Positions 7,677 to 17,133 of a DNA stretch of 37,653 bases are shown here, one piece after another; the stretch's first letter is position 1, and each line of letters opens with the position of its first letter. The stretch spans positions 1 through 37,653 of the forward strand of contig CALVBD010000010.1 of assembly GCA_944325635.1 (NCBI GenBank), in the 5' to 3' direction. Under the pieces are notes generated by a model. That model made no database searches, was not told where the DNA came from, and saw only the letters and a program-made list of their open reading frames with translations. Both the position numbers and the translations under genes were made by a program. The DNA is from Candidatus Gastranaerophilales bacterium. GTDB taxonomy: Bacteria; Cyanobacteriota; Vampirovibrionia; Gastranaerophilales; Gastranaerophilaceae.

Positions 7677-8789
7677 GTGGATAATTTCAATCTGAGCAAT
7701 ATGATTTCGAGGTTTATGAACTACAAATCGCCGCAAATCCGCGGAGGTTCAGTAGGGAATGCAAACGTAAATCAGTCCTCTCAATCCTTCACACCGCAGC
7801 AGGCTTCACCTGCGACAAATACTCCTGCTGCACCGCAGGCAAGCCCGCAGATGGGCCAGATGGGAGGTTCAGACGCTGCTGCATACATTCGGGATTTAAT
7901 GAAACTGCCCAAAAACCTCAACGAATTTATCTACATGCTCCAGAAAAATCTCACCCAGATGCAGTTCAACAGAATGTATGAAATGGCAAACCGCCGTGCG
8001 CTTTCGCAAACTCAGGCACAAATTCTTGCCCAATTACAGGGGCTTTCAACCTCAGAACTTCAAACCGCCCTGAAAACACAGCTTTCATCGCAGCTTACAG
8101 CAACTTTGAAAACCCTCCAGATAAATTCAAACGGAATGATTAACCTTGCAGATATTGCAAACCTTATTCAGGCGAACGGTAAAGATGCCGTGACAAAACT
8201 TATTCAGAGTATGGCAGGTATGGCAAAACAAGGGGTTGCGGATTTATCTGCTATGAAAGAAACAGCTAAGCTTATCAATGCAAGTATTGCGCTCGCTTCA
8301 CCTGAAAATCCGCAGCAAACACTAAAAACTTTACTGCTTTTGTACCTGCCGTGGCTTCCGCTGGCAGAAGGCTCGGGCTTTGATTTAGAAATACAGTCAA
8401 GCGAAAACGGAGAAGAAAATGACTGCATTCTTGTTGTCACGATTTCAACAATAAATTTTGGCAATGTAACAGCAACTCTCATCCTCGAAACATCAAATTC
8501 AGTCCACGTAAACATCGAATGCTCGGAAAAATTCCCGAAAGAAGAACTCCTATCAAGAATTGAAGGGGATGAAAAACATTATTCAATGCAGTCTGTTGTT
8601 TCATTTGAGACAAAATCAACCCCGCCTGAACGCCCTGAAGGCGAACAAACCAAAGCAAAAATTAACATGTCAGCAACAAACGAGATTAATCCGTATCTTT
8701 TGTTAATGGCTCATACAATAATACGGCACACCGTGATAATTGACAACAATGCCTCTGGTGGTGTACTATCACATATAGACGAACAGTAA
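7677..8789 (+). CDS. Unrecognised Ala/Gln-rich protein
   Basis: 370 residues from a GTG at 7677; ATG 7701 is an alternative, and neither has a clear SD. The N-terminal 65 residues are low-complexity (Pro, Gln, Ser, Ala). A helical Gln/Ala-rich region follows (about 70-210). The globular C-terminal part (about 220-345) contains LPWLPLAEGSGFDLEI and a beta-rich segment. The layout (disordered front, compact C-terminal beta domain) recalls FliK-like hook-length proteins, but no diagnostic motif is visible and no flagellar genes are nearby. The function is not assigned. No signal peptide is seen. Confidence 0.6.
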   Translation: MDNFNLSNMISRFMNYKSPQIRGGSVGNANVNQSSQSFTPQQASPATNTPAAPQASPQMGQMGGSDAAAYIRDLMKLPKNLNEFIYMLQKNLTQMQFNRMYEMANRRALSQTQAQILAQLQGLSTSELQTALKTQLSSQLTATLKTLQINSNGMINLADIANLIQANGKDAVTKLIQSMAGMAKQGVADLSAMKETAKLINASIALASPENPQQTLKTLLLLYLPWLPLAEGSGFDLEIQSSENGEENDCILVVTISTINFGNVTATLILETSNSVHVNIECSEKFPKEELLSRIEGDEKHYSMQSVVSFETKSTPPERPEGEQTKAKINMSATNEINPYLLLMAHTIIRHTVIIDNNASGGVLSHIDEQ

Positions 8790-8839
8790 AACTGCTGCTC
8801 CCGCAAAATACAGCATAGAATATTACAAAGAGGTAAAAC

Positions 8840-9223
8840 ATGAAATTTTTACATTCAATGATTAGAGTAAAAGATATCGACGCATCTTTGAAATTTTACA
8901 CGGAACTTTTGAATATGAAATTAGAAAAGAAAAAAAGACTTGATGACTGTGAACTATACTTTCTTAATGACGAGGAAGGCTGCTGCCAGATTGAATTAAC
9001 TTATAATGATGAAACGCCAAAAGAAGGTTACACAAACGGCTCAGCATTCGGACACTTTGCATTTTCCGTAAAATCGCTTGATGAATTCACCGAAAAATTA
9101 CACTCGCTCGGTTATGAATATCTTTATGAACCTTTTGACCTGAATGGAAAAGGTACAAAAATTGCCTTTATAAAAGATCCTGACGGCAATGAAATAGAAC
9201 TTATCGAAAAAGTAGTTTGGTAG
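8840..9223 (+). CDS. gloA: Glyoxalase I-like lactoylglutathione lyase
   Basis: 127 residues, one vicinal-oxygen-chelate module pair. Expected metal ligands are visible at His5, Glu52 (in QIELTY), His72 (in FGHFAF) and Glu120 (in EIELIE). This enzyme isomerises the methylglyoxal-thiol hemithioacetal. An SD (AAGAGG) precedes the ATG by about 6 nt. Which thiol is used is not visible. Some VOC proteins with this pattern have other substrates. Confidence 0.8.
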   Translation: MKFLHSMIRVKDIDASLKFYTELLNMKLEKKKRLDDCELYFLNDEEGCCQIELTYNDETPKEGYTNGSAFGHFAFSVKSLDEFTEKLHSLGYEYLYEPFDLNGKGTKIAFIKDPDGNEIELIEKVVW

Positions 9224-9530
9224 ACGGGATAATAAAATAGTCGAAGCAATCCAGCCTTTTAAAAAAAGTGAATGGTGAGTTGTGAGTAGTGAAAGGTTCA
9301 ACAATAACAAGTCCCTTCACGCTTCACTCATTACTCTTAATCTAAAAGCTGGATTCTTTCGGGCTTCGCCCTCAGAATGACGTAAATTTTTCCTTAGTGC
9401 TTTAGTAACATTTAACTGCCCGCTCTTCTTATTCCATTCCAAGATGGAGAGTGGATAAGAAAACCCTTCACTCTTCACATCTCACTTTATTTGACTTATC
9501 GTCTTAATGTCTTTTCACTTAGAGCCTTCA
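9224..9530. repeat. Repeat-bearing spacer
   Basis: About 300 bp without a gene. It holds a REP-like unit (about 9349-9383) with the hairpin GGGCTTCGCCC inside GGATTCTTTC...CTCAGAATGACG, a form common between genes in gut bacteria. It also holds short TTCACTC/GTGAGTAGTGA tracts resembling those at 17075-17105. No promoter or strong terminator was recognised. Confidence 0.5.
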
Positions 9531-11105
9531 TTATGCAATCTGGCTCAGGCGTTCTTTTATATCGTTAATCAGATATGTATCGTCTGTTTTTTCGGCGAAT
9601 TTTTGAGCTTTTTTCAATAACCCGCGGGCTTTGTCCATACTATTATAATCAAGCATGATATCTGCTGCGCTTACGTAGTTTTGTGCGACCTTCAATGGAG
9701 ATTCTGCTTCTGTATAGTTTTTAACAGCGTTAGAGTATGACTTCAAAGCTTCTTGCGGCTCGCCGAATTTTTCGTATGCTCTGCCTGTGCTTGATGATAC
9801 AAAACCTTTTACTTTAGCATTATCAGTTTCAGATGCAAGATCATTTGCAACTCCGAAAAATTCAAAGGCATTTTGTTCGTACATATCAGCGAAAATATTT
9901 CCTATTCTGGTTAATGAAGTAGATTGAGCGGCAAGGTTATCGCTTTCGCCTCCGTAAGAAACTGAAACAAAGTAATGATCAAGTGCCGGTTCAATTTTGT
10001 TTGCGTCGTCATAAATCTGCGCCATAGAGTAGTGTGCTCTTGTTTTTACGTTGTTATCACCGGTTGTTTCTATTGATAAGTAGTAACTTTTCAAGGCTTC
10101 AGGCAGATTGTCCTGATCATCGTAAATCTGTCCGATTTCGTAGTAAATTTTTGATTTAGTTTCTCTGTCGCCCACTTCATCTGCACGCTGCAAGGCTTTG
10201 TTAAATGTTTCTATAGCTTTTTGCGGTTCATTAGCGTAAGCAAGTTTCTTTGATTTGATAAAGAGGGATTTTAATTCCTTATCCTGCGGAACTTTAACAG
10301 CAGGAGTCTGCGGAACCTCTTCTGCCGTTTCAGAAATCGGTTCTTCAATTGTTTCCGATACAGCGGCAGCAGGTGTTTCTTCTGCCGGAGCGGTTTGTTC
10401 TGCTTTCTGCGCCCTCTCGGTTGAACCTTCTGGGAATTTTACAAGAAACTGCGGATTGATGTCATCTTCATTATATTTAAAATCTATCTGCTGCAAGAAA
10501 AGCGCATCAACCCAGTTTTCTACGACTTTTGAATCTTTATCAAGCGTTTTTGAAATAAACGCGTCAAGAATTGAGGAGGCATTTTTGAGGTTAGATTTAA
10601 TAAGTTTTACGTTCGGGTTGTCTTTTTTAACCTGAGTGTCAATCAGTGAAAGATAACCGTCTACTTCTTCCATCAAATCGTCAGGAGTAGCTATTGCGAC
10701 TGCTGTATTTTTAAAATCCTTAAGAATTTGAGCAATATTAATATTTGAACTGCGAGCCTGAGAAGATTGTTTTGAGTCAACAGTTCGTGTTTGAGCCGAA
10801 TATTGCGGGGAAGCAGCCTGAGGTTGCGCAGAGTATTGAGAAGCTGCTGTTTGGGATTTTTGATAAGATGCCTGAGTTTTAGCATACATTTGCTGCCACT
10901 GTTCCGGCTTAATCTCCTGATACTTAGGGGCTTCCTGTTCGACATAGCTGAGGCCGCGGCTTCTTGAATTTTGGTTTTGGGCTTGTTCTTCACGTTCGGT
11001 TTGGGCAGCAGACTTGGAGGCTTCTTCGTCCTGTTTTTTCTTGACAAGCCTTCTGTCATCCTTTATATATGGCCGCTGGTTAATATTGGTTAAATTCAAC
11101 CCCAT
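9531..11105 (-). CDS. TPR-repeat protein
   Basis: 524 residues. The first 130 residues are low-complexity, charged then Gln/Ser/Ala-rich with repeated QYSAQ motifs. A helical region follows (about 125-210), then an acidic Ala/Glu/Pro linker. At least five TPR-like helical pairs occupy about 275-520 (for example AYANEPQKAIETFNKALQRA and IYYEIGQIYDDQDNLPEALK). TPR arrays bind proteins; the partner is unknown. There is no signal peptide. An AGAGGTAG stretch lies upstream of the start. It follows the U32 gene on the same strand after a 137-bp gap. Confidence 0.7.
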   Translation of the reverse strand: MGLNLTNINQRPYIKDDRRLVKKKQDEEASKSAAQTEREEQAQNQNSRSRGLSYVEQEAPKYQEIKPEQWQQMYAKTQASYQKSQTAASQYSAQPQAASPQYSAQTRTVDSKQSSQARSSNINIAQILKDFKNTAVAIATPDDLMEEVDGYLSLIDTQVKKDNPNVKLIKSNLKNASSILDAFISKTLDKDSKVVENWVDALFLQQIDFKYNEDDINPQFLVKFPEGSTERAQKAEQTAPAEETPAAAVSETIEEPISETAEEVPQTPAVKVPQDKELKSLFIKSKKLAYANEPQKAIETFNKALQRADEVGDRETKSKIYYEIGQIYDDQDNLPEALKSYYLSIETTGDNNVKTRAHYSMAQIYDDANKIEPALDHYFVSVSYGGESDNLAAQSTSLTRIGNIFADMYEQNAFEFFGVANDLASETDNAKVKGFVSSSTGRAYEKFGEPQEALKSYSNAVKNYTEAESPLKVAQNYVSAADIMLDYNSMDKARGLLKKAQKFAEKTDDTYLINDIKERLSQIA

Positions 11106-11242
11106 TTGCTGTCTGACTACCTCTATCCGCTAATTTACTTTACTACTCTACGTACTTACTATAGCTTAAATCACGGTTTCCGTACTCATACTTTTGTATG
11201 AAATCCGCATGATTTATTTAAGTATTTTTGAGAAAAAGTCAA
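11106..11242. other. Leader region of the TPR gene with long imperfect hairpin
   Basis: Between the U32 stop and the TPR start, AAATCA (11170-11175) pairs with TGATTT, and CATAC/GTATG closes an inner loop, forming a long bulged hairpin around 11168-11220. No T tract follows on either strand, so it is not a clear terminator. A TTGACT lies near the U32 stop on the minus strand, but no good -10 box is seen. Confidence 0.3.
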
Positions 11243-13000
11243 TTAATCAAAGATTAGCATGGTGCAATTTTTACAGTCGAATTTGAGGGGATATTTTTTC
11301 CCTTTTTCATCTATAAGGAACAGCTTTTTCGGACTTTTGCACATATTAAAAGCGTATTTGAGACAATGTTTGGTCTGCATAAGGCATTTCCCTTTCGGGG
11401 AAACACCGCTTTCTAATGACATTTCACAAACCTTACAGCCGCAATTTTCATAGAAAGATTTTGCACACCTGTTATGGATATTCGAAAGATAATCAAGTTC
11501 TTTTTTAGGAAATTCGGTATAATGGAGTGGTTTTTGGAATTCCCTTTTGTAATTTTTCAGCCTCTCTGCCATAAGCTTTGTTAAGATTTCGCGGCGTAGT
11601 TTGTTGACCTCTGATACAGGCAAAAATGGAAGATTGTCTTTTATATCAACCTTTCGTACATAAAAATCAGTTTCCCCTGTTTTTTGAAGTTGTGTAATAA
11701 AAGTTTCGCGCATTTTGTCGGGATTTTTAGGCTCTTCATTCGCGTTAATGCCTACGGTTACTGAATTTCCGTCCTCGTCCTGCGCCTTCAAAATTCCGTT
11801 TGCGAATTCAAAATACACTCCGATTTGACGTTTTGTGCGGGAAGTTTTCAACTGCTTTTCAAATTCTGCATCTTGATTACGGTAAACCAGAGTTCCAACA
11901 GTTATTTGCGGCATTTTATTAGGGAAAATTTTGTTTCCGTCAACACGGTTCACAAGGCACCCTTGCATTTCGCCGTTTATACACCAGCACAACCCGTCCT
12001 GCACATTTACTTTTGCCGCCAATTCAAAGCTGTCGCGGTTAACTTTTGTAACTTTGCCGAGCTTTTCACCGAGAGATTTCGGGGTATCAAAGTTGTAGCA
12101 CCTTTTGCGCCCGTCAAGAAAATAATCAGTATATCCGCGGTTAAATGTTTTGTTTACGTCTGGTACAAAATCAAGTGTAACTCTGCCTGACGATATTTTT
12201 TCAGCATATTTGTCAATTTCGCGGCGGTAGTAAGCAACTATATTTTTTACATAATTTATATCTTTTAATCTGCCTTCTATTTTGAAAGATTTCACGCCTG
12301 CTTTTATAAGTTCTTCTATATGCCTTGAGGCGTTAAAATCACGCAGACTCAAAAGGTATTTGTCTTTTACAATCACATTGCCGCCCTCATCGACAAGTGT
12401 ATATTTTTTGCGGCACGCTTGCGCGCATTCGCCCCTATTGGCAGAGCGTCCGCCAATTGCATAACTCATATAGCATTGCCCGCTATAGGAAACACACAGC
12501 GCGCCATGGATAAAAGTTTCAATCTCAACATTTGTATTTGCGCAGATATTTCTAATCTCATCAAGCGAAAGTTCCCGCGCAAGAATGACACGGGTGACGC
12601 CGAGATTTTCAAAAAACTTAACCTTTTCAAGAGTTCTGTTGTCGCACTGGGTGCTTGCGTGGAGTGCTATCGGCGGAAGTTTTCCGTCAACCGCCAGCTT
12701 TAAAATTCCCATATCCTGTACTATAATCGCATCAACCCCGATTTCGTAAAGTTGTTCGATTAAAACACGCGCCTTTTCAAGTTCCTCATCGGTTAAGATT
12801 GTGTTAATTGTGACGTGGACTTTTGCATAGAATTTATGCGCATATTCAACAACATCTTTAATATCATCAAGAGAATTCGGCACCGCACGCCGCGCCCCGA
12901 AATCGGAAGCTCCGATATAAACGGCATCCGCGCCGCAATCTATTGCGGCAAACGCAGTTTCTTTATCTTTAGCCGGTGCAAGAAGTTCCACTTTGTTCAT
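11243..13000 (-). CDS. Peptidase U32 family protein (RlhA/YdcP-like)
   Basis: 585 residues. The N-terminal TIM-barrel part begins with ELLAPAKDKETAFAAIDCGADAVYIG-type sequence. The family cysteine block follows at about 170-195 (SYSGQCYMSY and RGECAQACRKKY). A C-terminal domain has further paired cysteines (NCGCKVCEMSLESG, KGKCLMQTKHCLKY, DCKNCTM). U32 proteins were named for collagenase activity, but characterised members modify RNA (RlhA hydroxylates 23S rRNA C2501) or support hydroxylation of cofactors, probably through an iron-sulfur site. The length and cysteine pattern favour an RNA-modifying member. The exact substrate is open. Confidence 0.8.
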   Translation of the reverse strand: MNKVELLAPAKDKETAFAAIDCGADAVYIGASDFGARRAVPNSLDDIKDVVEYAHKFYAKVHVTINTILTDEELEKARVLIEQLYEIGVDAIIVQDMGILKLAVDGKLPPIALHASTQCDNRTLEKVKFFENLGVTRVILARELSLDEIRNICANTNVEIETFIHGALCVSYSGQCYMSYAIGGRSANRGECAQACRKKYTLVDEGGNVIVKDKYLLSLRDFNASRHIEELIKAGVKSFKIEGRLKDINYVKNIVAYYRREIDKYAEKISSGRVTLDFVPDVNKTFNRGYTDYFLDGRKRCYNFDTPKSLGEKLGKVTKVNRDSFELAAKVNVQDGLCWCINGEMQGCLVNRVDGNKIFPNKMPQITVGTLVYRNQDAEFEKQLKTSRTKRQIGVYFEFANGILKAQDEDGNSVTVGINANEEPKNPDKMRETFITQLQKTGETDFYVRKVDIKDNLPFLPVSEVNKLRREILTKLMAERLKNYKREFQKPLHYTEFPKKELDYLSNIHNRCAKSFYENCGCKVCEMSLESGVSPKGKCLMQTKHCLKYAFNMCKSPKKLFLIDEKGKKYPLKFDCKNCTMLIFD

Positions 13001-13587
13001 AGCTTTATTTTACATCAAAAAGTGCAATTGGGTGAGGGGGGAGAAGAGTGAAGATTTATCCATTATAAGAAATGTTCTTGAATGGTGGAGCGTGTGCGTA
13101 AGCACAATAGCGGAGCCGAAAGGTGAAAAACTTTTGTTTTTCACAACATCCATTCAGTCTTGCAATGCTTTGCATTGCTGTTATATAACGTGCTTTTCTT
13201 TCTTTCTTTCTTTTCTCATCGTAATAGAAAAGAAAGAAATGAACATATAAATTAGTTCTGTAGTCTAATTAATAAAATCCGACCTGTTTACTACTTCTTC
13301 CTCAAGAGTAAGATTGAATTAAATAAAATTTCTCCGGTGCTTTCGCACCAGTCCATTTTACAGGGGAGTTATTTGACTTTTCCCCTCTTTGTAAAAGGGG
13401 GATAGAAGGGGATTTTCATATTTCAATCCCTCCGACACTTACGTGCCACCTCCCTTTACAAGGGAGGTCTTTGAATGATGGCACTCATGTAACAAATGCT
13501 TAATAATTTCCCCTTATTTTTAAAGATTTTCTTCCATCTCTCCGTAACTTTGCATGTAAGGTTAGACAGTATAAGGAGTGATTAACC
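13001..13587. repeat. Repeat-dense spacer
   Basis: About 590 bp with no convincing gene. It contains a 78-bp element bounded by TGAATGG (13079-13085) and CCATTCA (13150-13156) with an internal perfect hairpin (GTGAAAAA/TTTTTCAC, 13123-13144). A GCAATG/CATTGC hairpin lies at 13160-13177. A 14-bp perfect inverted repeat of CTTT/AAAG units has arms at 13203-13216 and 13226-13239. A dispersed GC-rich unit (13428-13469) also occurs at 16726 and 16946. These look like intergenic REP/MITE-type elements. Confidence 0.55.
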
Positions 13588-13722
13588 ATGTACGGATATA
13601 CAGCTTGGCCCGGTGCCTATAGTTTTAAAGAAGAAATCGGACTGTTTCTTGAATACGTTAGAGAACAGGTAGACGATTTGATTAAAAAGATTGAACAAAC
13701 AGAAGAAGCCATTGATGCTTAG
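13588..13722 (+). CDS. Small 44-residue protein, unrecognised
   Basis: A 44-codon ORF starts with MYGYTAWPGAYSF and ends with an acidic amphipathic helix (REQVDDLIKKIEQTEEAIDA). A good SD (ATAAGGAG, 13571-13578) lies 9 nt before the ATG. The N-terminus is aromatic, the rest helical, and there is no signal peptide. It is followed at once by a structured region ending in an intrinsic terminator (13838-13863), so it is probably a monocistronic transcript. No family was recognised. Confidence 0.55.
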   Translation: MYGYTAWPGAYSFKEEIGLFLEYVREQVDDLIKKIEQTEEAIDA

Positions 13723-13863
13723 CTGTTTGATTAGGGTATGAAAGAGATAAGTCGGCAGAAGTAGTGCCGTACTCTAAGGAGTATAAACTCCAAACTTTTA
13801 GTGACAGGTCGCCATGCGGCAAGAAGTTTATATGCGTAAGCCGGACTATATGTTCGGCTTTTT
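13723..13863 (+). ncRNA. Structured 3' region with terminator
   Basis: Several stems occur in a row: CGGCA/TGCCG around 13752-13768, GGAGT/ACTCC around 13779-13792, and a larger AAACTT/AAGTTT enclosure (about 13793-13829) with a GCC/GGC loop. The last is the terminator AAGCCG/CGGCTT (13838-13860) followed by T residues. This is far more structure than a plain 3' UTR needs. It may be a separate regulatory RNA processed from, or fused to, the 44-residue gene's mRNA. No Rfam class was recognised. Confidence 0.45.
13838..13863 (+). terminator. Intrinsic terminator
   Basis: AAGCCG, an 11-nt loop and CGGCTT form the stem, followed by TTT. It ends the plus-strand small-gene transcript two bases from the stop of the convergent clpB gene. 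Confidence 0.65.
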
Positions 13864-13864
13864 A

Positions 13865-16504
13865 TTATACGGAAACTTTTGCCTTATTAAATACAAGCCC
13901 GTCATTCACACAGTCGATTACAATTTTGTCGCCGTGTTTAAATTCATTGGCAAGAATTTTCATTGAAAGCGGGATTTCCACTGCCTGACGGATTACGCGG
14001 CGAAGCGGACGCGCGCCGTAGAGAGGTTCGTAACCCTCGTTTGCAAGATATGCTTTCGCGTTTTCAGTAATTTCAAATTCCATTCCCTGTTCCTCTACAC
14101 GTTTTTTGAGTGAAGCGGTCTGGATTTCTACGATTTTTGCAAGTTCTGCAAGCGTCAGCGGCGTGAAGGTTATTATTTCATCAATCCTGTTTATAAATTC
14201 AGGTTTAAATTTCGACCGTAAAAGAGCATGGACTTTGTCGTGCTTTTCTTGTGCGGAAAGGATATTATCAAGAAGAATATCGCTTCCGAGGTTGCTTGTC
14301 ATGATAATTACTGTATTTTTAAAGTCGACAAGTTTTCCTTGCCCGTCGGTAAGGCGTCCGTCGTCAAACATCTGGAGCATTATATTGAAGATATCCGGAT
14401 GTGCTTTTTCAATTTCATCAAATAATACAACAGAATAAGGTTTTCTCCTGACGGCTTCTGTCAACTGCCCGCCCTCTTCATAGCCCACGTAACCCGCTGT
14501 AGCGCCTGTCAGACGCGAGATTGCGGATTTTTCCATAAATTCACTCATATCTATACGGATAAGCGCATCTTCATCATTAAAAAGAAATTCCGCTAAGGTT
14601 TTGCCAAGTTCCGTCTTACCGACACCGGTCGGCCCCAGAAAAAGAAAGGAGCCTATAGGGCGCTTATTGTCACGTAAGCCAGAGCGCGAAAGCCTGATTG
14701 CGTTCGCAATTTTTTTGACAGCTTCATCCTGACCTATCAGCCGTGCGTGGATGTAATCTTCCATTTGCAATAACTTTTTGGATTCATCCTCCACAAGCCG
14801 CGTTGTAGGAATTCCTGTCCATTTTGCAATAATCTGTGAAATATCGTCACCGTCAAGGTATTCTTTTATAAGATGTTTTTTTGATTTATCGGATTGTAAA
14901 TCCTTTAATTTCTGCTCCATTGCAAGCATTTGTTTATATTTTGCTTCCAGCGCCGTTGTGACCTGTCCTTTTTTCTGCGCGATATCCATTTGCGATTTTA
15001 AAATTTCCAGATTTTTTTTGACGGTAGTAGCAGAATTTATAACTTTCTTTTCCTGCTCCCACTGGGTGCGGAGTTTATTTATTTTTGCATCTAGATTTTC
15101 TATTTTTTTATTAATCTTATTAATTTTACTTTCCGCTTCTTTGGATTTTTCTTCCAGAAGGGTGCTGCGCTCAATTTCAAGCTGGAATTTTTCACGCGAA
15201 AAGCTGTCAATATCTTCAGGAAGGGTGTCAATATTCATCCTTAAAGAAGAAGCAGCCTCATCAATCAAATCAATTGCTTTATCAGGCAGGTATCTGTCAG
15301 GGATGTATCTATCAGAAAGCTTTACCGCTTGAACAATCGCTTCATCAAGAATTTTTATCCCATGGAATACCTCATATTTATTTTTAAGCCCGCGGAGAAT
15401 ACTTACAGCGACTTCTATAGAAGGTTCATCCACAACAACCGGCTGAAAGCGGCGTTCGAGGGCTTTATCTTTTTCTATGTACTTTTTATATTCATCAAGC
15501 GTTGTAGCACCGATTACACGTATAACGCCGCGGGAAAGCATTGGTTTTAAAAGGTTCCCCGCATCCACAGAGCCTTCTGAACCGCCCATACCCATTATCG
15601 TATGAATTTCATCAATAAACAGCATTAAATCCTCTGTTTTTTCTTCAATGGCCTTTAAAACTCCCTTCAGACGTTTTTCAAACTCGCCGCGGTATGACGC
15701 GCCTGCAAGAAGTGCACCTAAATCAAGCGAAAGAATTTTGTCGTTTTTTAAACTTTCCGGAACATCGCCTTTAACAATCCTCTGTGCCAACCCTTCTATT
15801 ACGGCAGTTTTTCCGACCCCGGGTTCACCTACAATTACAGGATTATTCTTTGAGCGGCGGTTAAGAATTTGAATTACCCGTCTAATCTCATCATCTCTGC
15901 CAATTACGGGATCAAGCTTACTCTCAGCGGCAATTGCAGTTAAATCTGTCGTGTATTTTTCAAGCGGATTATCCTCTTTATTTTCATCACTACTGTCAGA
16001 AGATTTTGATAAAGAATTTTTTGACGACTTTTCAACAGCTTTTCCGTCAACTATGTCAATAGTCGTCATGCTATCTATAAAATCTTTCATTTTCATGTAC
16101 AGTTCTCTTTGTTTGATACTGTACTGTCCAAAAACATATTCCATAACAGCTGATTGTGTTTTAAAAAGAGCAAGTAAAAGATGTTCAATACTTACAACAG
16201 TATCTCCGTAAGAAAGCGCCTCTTTTTCTGCAGTTTCAAGAAGAGAAATTGTCCGCTGTGAAAGCGGCGGATCCTGACTCCGCTGGGGTGCATGTCCTCT
16301 ACGTTTGGGAATATTTGCACTGAAATCACGGATTAGACGCGGATTATTCAGCCCGATTTTTTCTAATATAATTTTCGGTAAATCATTTTCATCCATAAAC
16401 AACGCAAGCATTATATGATCAGGTTCAACTGCATCATAATCCCTTGCATAAACTATTGTTTTTGCAGAATGAATAATATACTGGACGTGTTCCGATAATT
16501 CCAT
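13865..16504 (-). CDS. clpB: ClpB protein disaggregase
   Basis: 879 residues. Two Clp-N repeats (about 1-145) precede a Ser/Asp-rich linker. AAA-1 has Walker A GEPGVGKT at 226-233. A long coiled-coil M domain (about 405-530) distinguishes ClpB from ClpA/ClpC. AAA-2 has Walker A GPTGVGKT at about 630, and a C-terminal sensor-2 motif GARPLRR follows. With DnaK it pulls proteins out of aggregates in an ATP-driven hexamer. The linker between the N domain and AAA-1 is longer and more Ser-rich than usual. The start has AGAGGTAA upstream. No CIRCE element is seen; the 5' UTR can form a GGCGGC/GCCGCC stem. Confidence 0.93.
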   Translation of the reverse strand: MELSEHVQYIIHSAKTIVYARDYDAVEPDHIMLALFMDENDLPKIILEKIGLNNPRLIRDFSANIPKRRGHAPQRSQDPPLSQRTISLLETAEKEALSYGDTVVSIEHLLLALFKTQSAVMEYVFGQYSIKQRELYMKMKDFIDSMTTIDIVDGKAVEKSSKNSLSKSSDSSDENKEDNPLEKYTTDLTAIAAESKLDPVIGRDDEIRRVIQILNRRSKNNPVIVGEPGVGKTAVIEGLAQRIVKGDVPESLKNDKILSLDLGALLAGASYRGEFEKRLKGVLKAIEEKTEDLMLFIDEIHTIMGMGGSEGSVDAGNLLKPMLSRGVIRVIGATTLDEYKKYIEKDKALERRFQPVVVDEPSIEVAVSILRGLKNKYEVFHGIKILDEAIVQAVKLSDRYIPDRYLPDKAIDLIDEAASSLRMNIDTLPEDIDSFSREKFQLEIERSTLLEEKSKEAESKINKINKKIENLDAKINKLRTQWEQEKKVINSATTVKKNLEILKSQMDIAQKKGQVTTALEAKYKQMLAMEQKLKDLQSDKSKKHLIKEYLDGDDISQIIAKWTGIPTTRLVEDESKKLLQMEDYIHARLIGQDEAVKKIANAIRLSRSGLRDNKRPIGSFLFLGPTGVGKTELGKTLAEFLFNDEDALIRIDMSEFMEKSAISRLTGATAGYVGYEEGGQLTEAVRRKPYSVVLFDEIEKAHPDIFNIMLQMFDDGRLTDGQGKLVDFKNTVIIMTSNLGSDILLDNILSAQEKHDKVHALLRSKFKPEFINRIDEIITFTPLTLAELAKIVEIQTASLKKRVEEQGMEFEITENAKAYLANEGYEPLYGARPLRRVIRQAVEIPLSMKILANEFKHGDKIVIDCVNDGLVFNKAKVSV

Positions 16505-16525
16505 AATTTACCTCTAATCCGGCGG

Positions 16526-16562
16526 CGATCTTTTATTACTTTGGTTGGAACGTCAAGCCGCC
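16526..16562 (-). promoter_or_regulatory. GC stem in the clpB 5' UTR
   Basis: On the minus strand GGCGGC and GCCGCC are separated by about 30 nt and lie between the promoter and the SD of clpB. The hairpin is close enough to the SD to affect translation, so a temperature-sensitive role is possible, but this is inference only. Confidence 0.3.
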
Positions 16563-16569
16563 TATATAA

Positions 16570-16597
16570 ATTCTACCCGACTCCTATATATCCGCAA
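16570..16597 (-). promoter_or_regulatory. Promoter of clpB
   Basis: TTGCGG (16597-16592), 16 bp, TAGAAT (16575-16570) on the minus strand, which predicts a 5' UTR of roughly 60 nt. Confidence 0.5.
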
Positions 16598-17133
16598 TCA
16601 TTTAAACACCTGATTTATTAGTAAAAAATTTGGTCATTCTAAATTTATATTTCCCTCTTTACAAGGTGGTGGAACACAAGACCCCTCGCCCATTGCGGGA
16701 GAGGGGGAGGGGTAAAAGATAAAAACCCTCCGGCGCTTACGCGCCACCTCCCTTAATAAGGGAGGCTTTAATTTATTCCCTCTACCTCTGCGGAATACAA
16801 AGTGAGCAGACGTGGCAACGAGTCTTGCAACCCTGTATGCCTTGGGCTGAGGAACCGGGGTTTTCTTTTCCCTCTCCCTACGGGAGAGGGGGCAGGGGTG
16901 AGGGGGCGGGAATTAAGTGAGGAGTGAAGGGCTTTTGTAGAAAAACCCTCCCACGCTTACGCGCTACCTCCCTTATAAAGGGAGGCAAATCATATCTCCT
17001 CTCCCCTTGAGGGTGAGTGGTAAATTTAGTTGAAAAGTTGAAAGAATAATGAGGGATTTATTATTGTTGAACAATTCACTACTCACTATTCACCCTTCAC
17101 TTTTTTAAAAAGTCGGTTTGGCATACCTCCCAA
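16598..17133. repeat. Repeat-rich spacer
   Basis: No gene was found. It contains two copies (16726-16766, 16946-16985) of the unit CCCTCC...CGCTTACGCG...ACCTCCCTT-A/T-AAGGGAGGC also present at 13428-13469. Two palindromes based on CCTCTCCC/GGGAGAGG occur, one clear at 16871-16889 and one degenerate at 16682-16711. A TTCACTACTCACTATTCACCCTTCAC tract near 17075-17101 resembles sequence at 9271-9340. The GC content is higher than in flanking genes. These are dispersed intergenic repeats of unknown mobility. Confidence 0.6.

Noticed and set aside
8204-8515. Minus-strand ORF inside the unrecognised 370-residue gene
   Set aside because: A shadow of the plus-strand gene with no SD and low-complexity translation.
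13764-13988. 74-codon plus-strand ORF crossing into clpB
   Set aside because: It overlaps the terminator and the end of clpB and has no SD.
16505-16640. CIRCE heat-shock operator before clpB
   Set aside because: No TTAGCACTC/GAGTGCTAA-type repeat is present; only a GGCGGC/GCCGCC stem.
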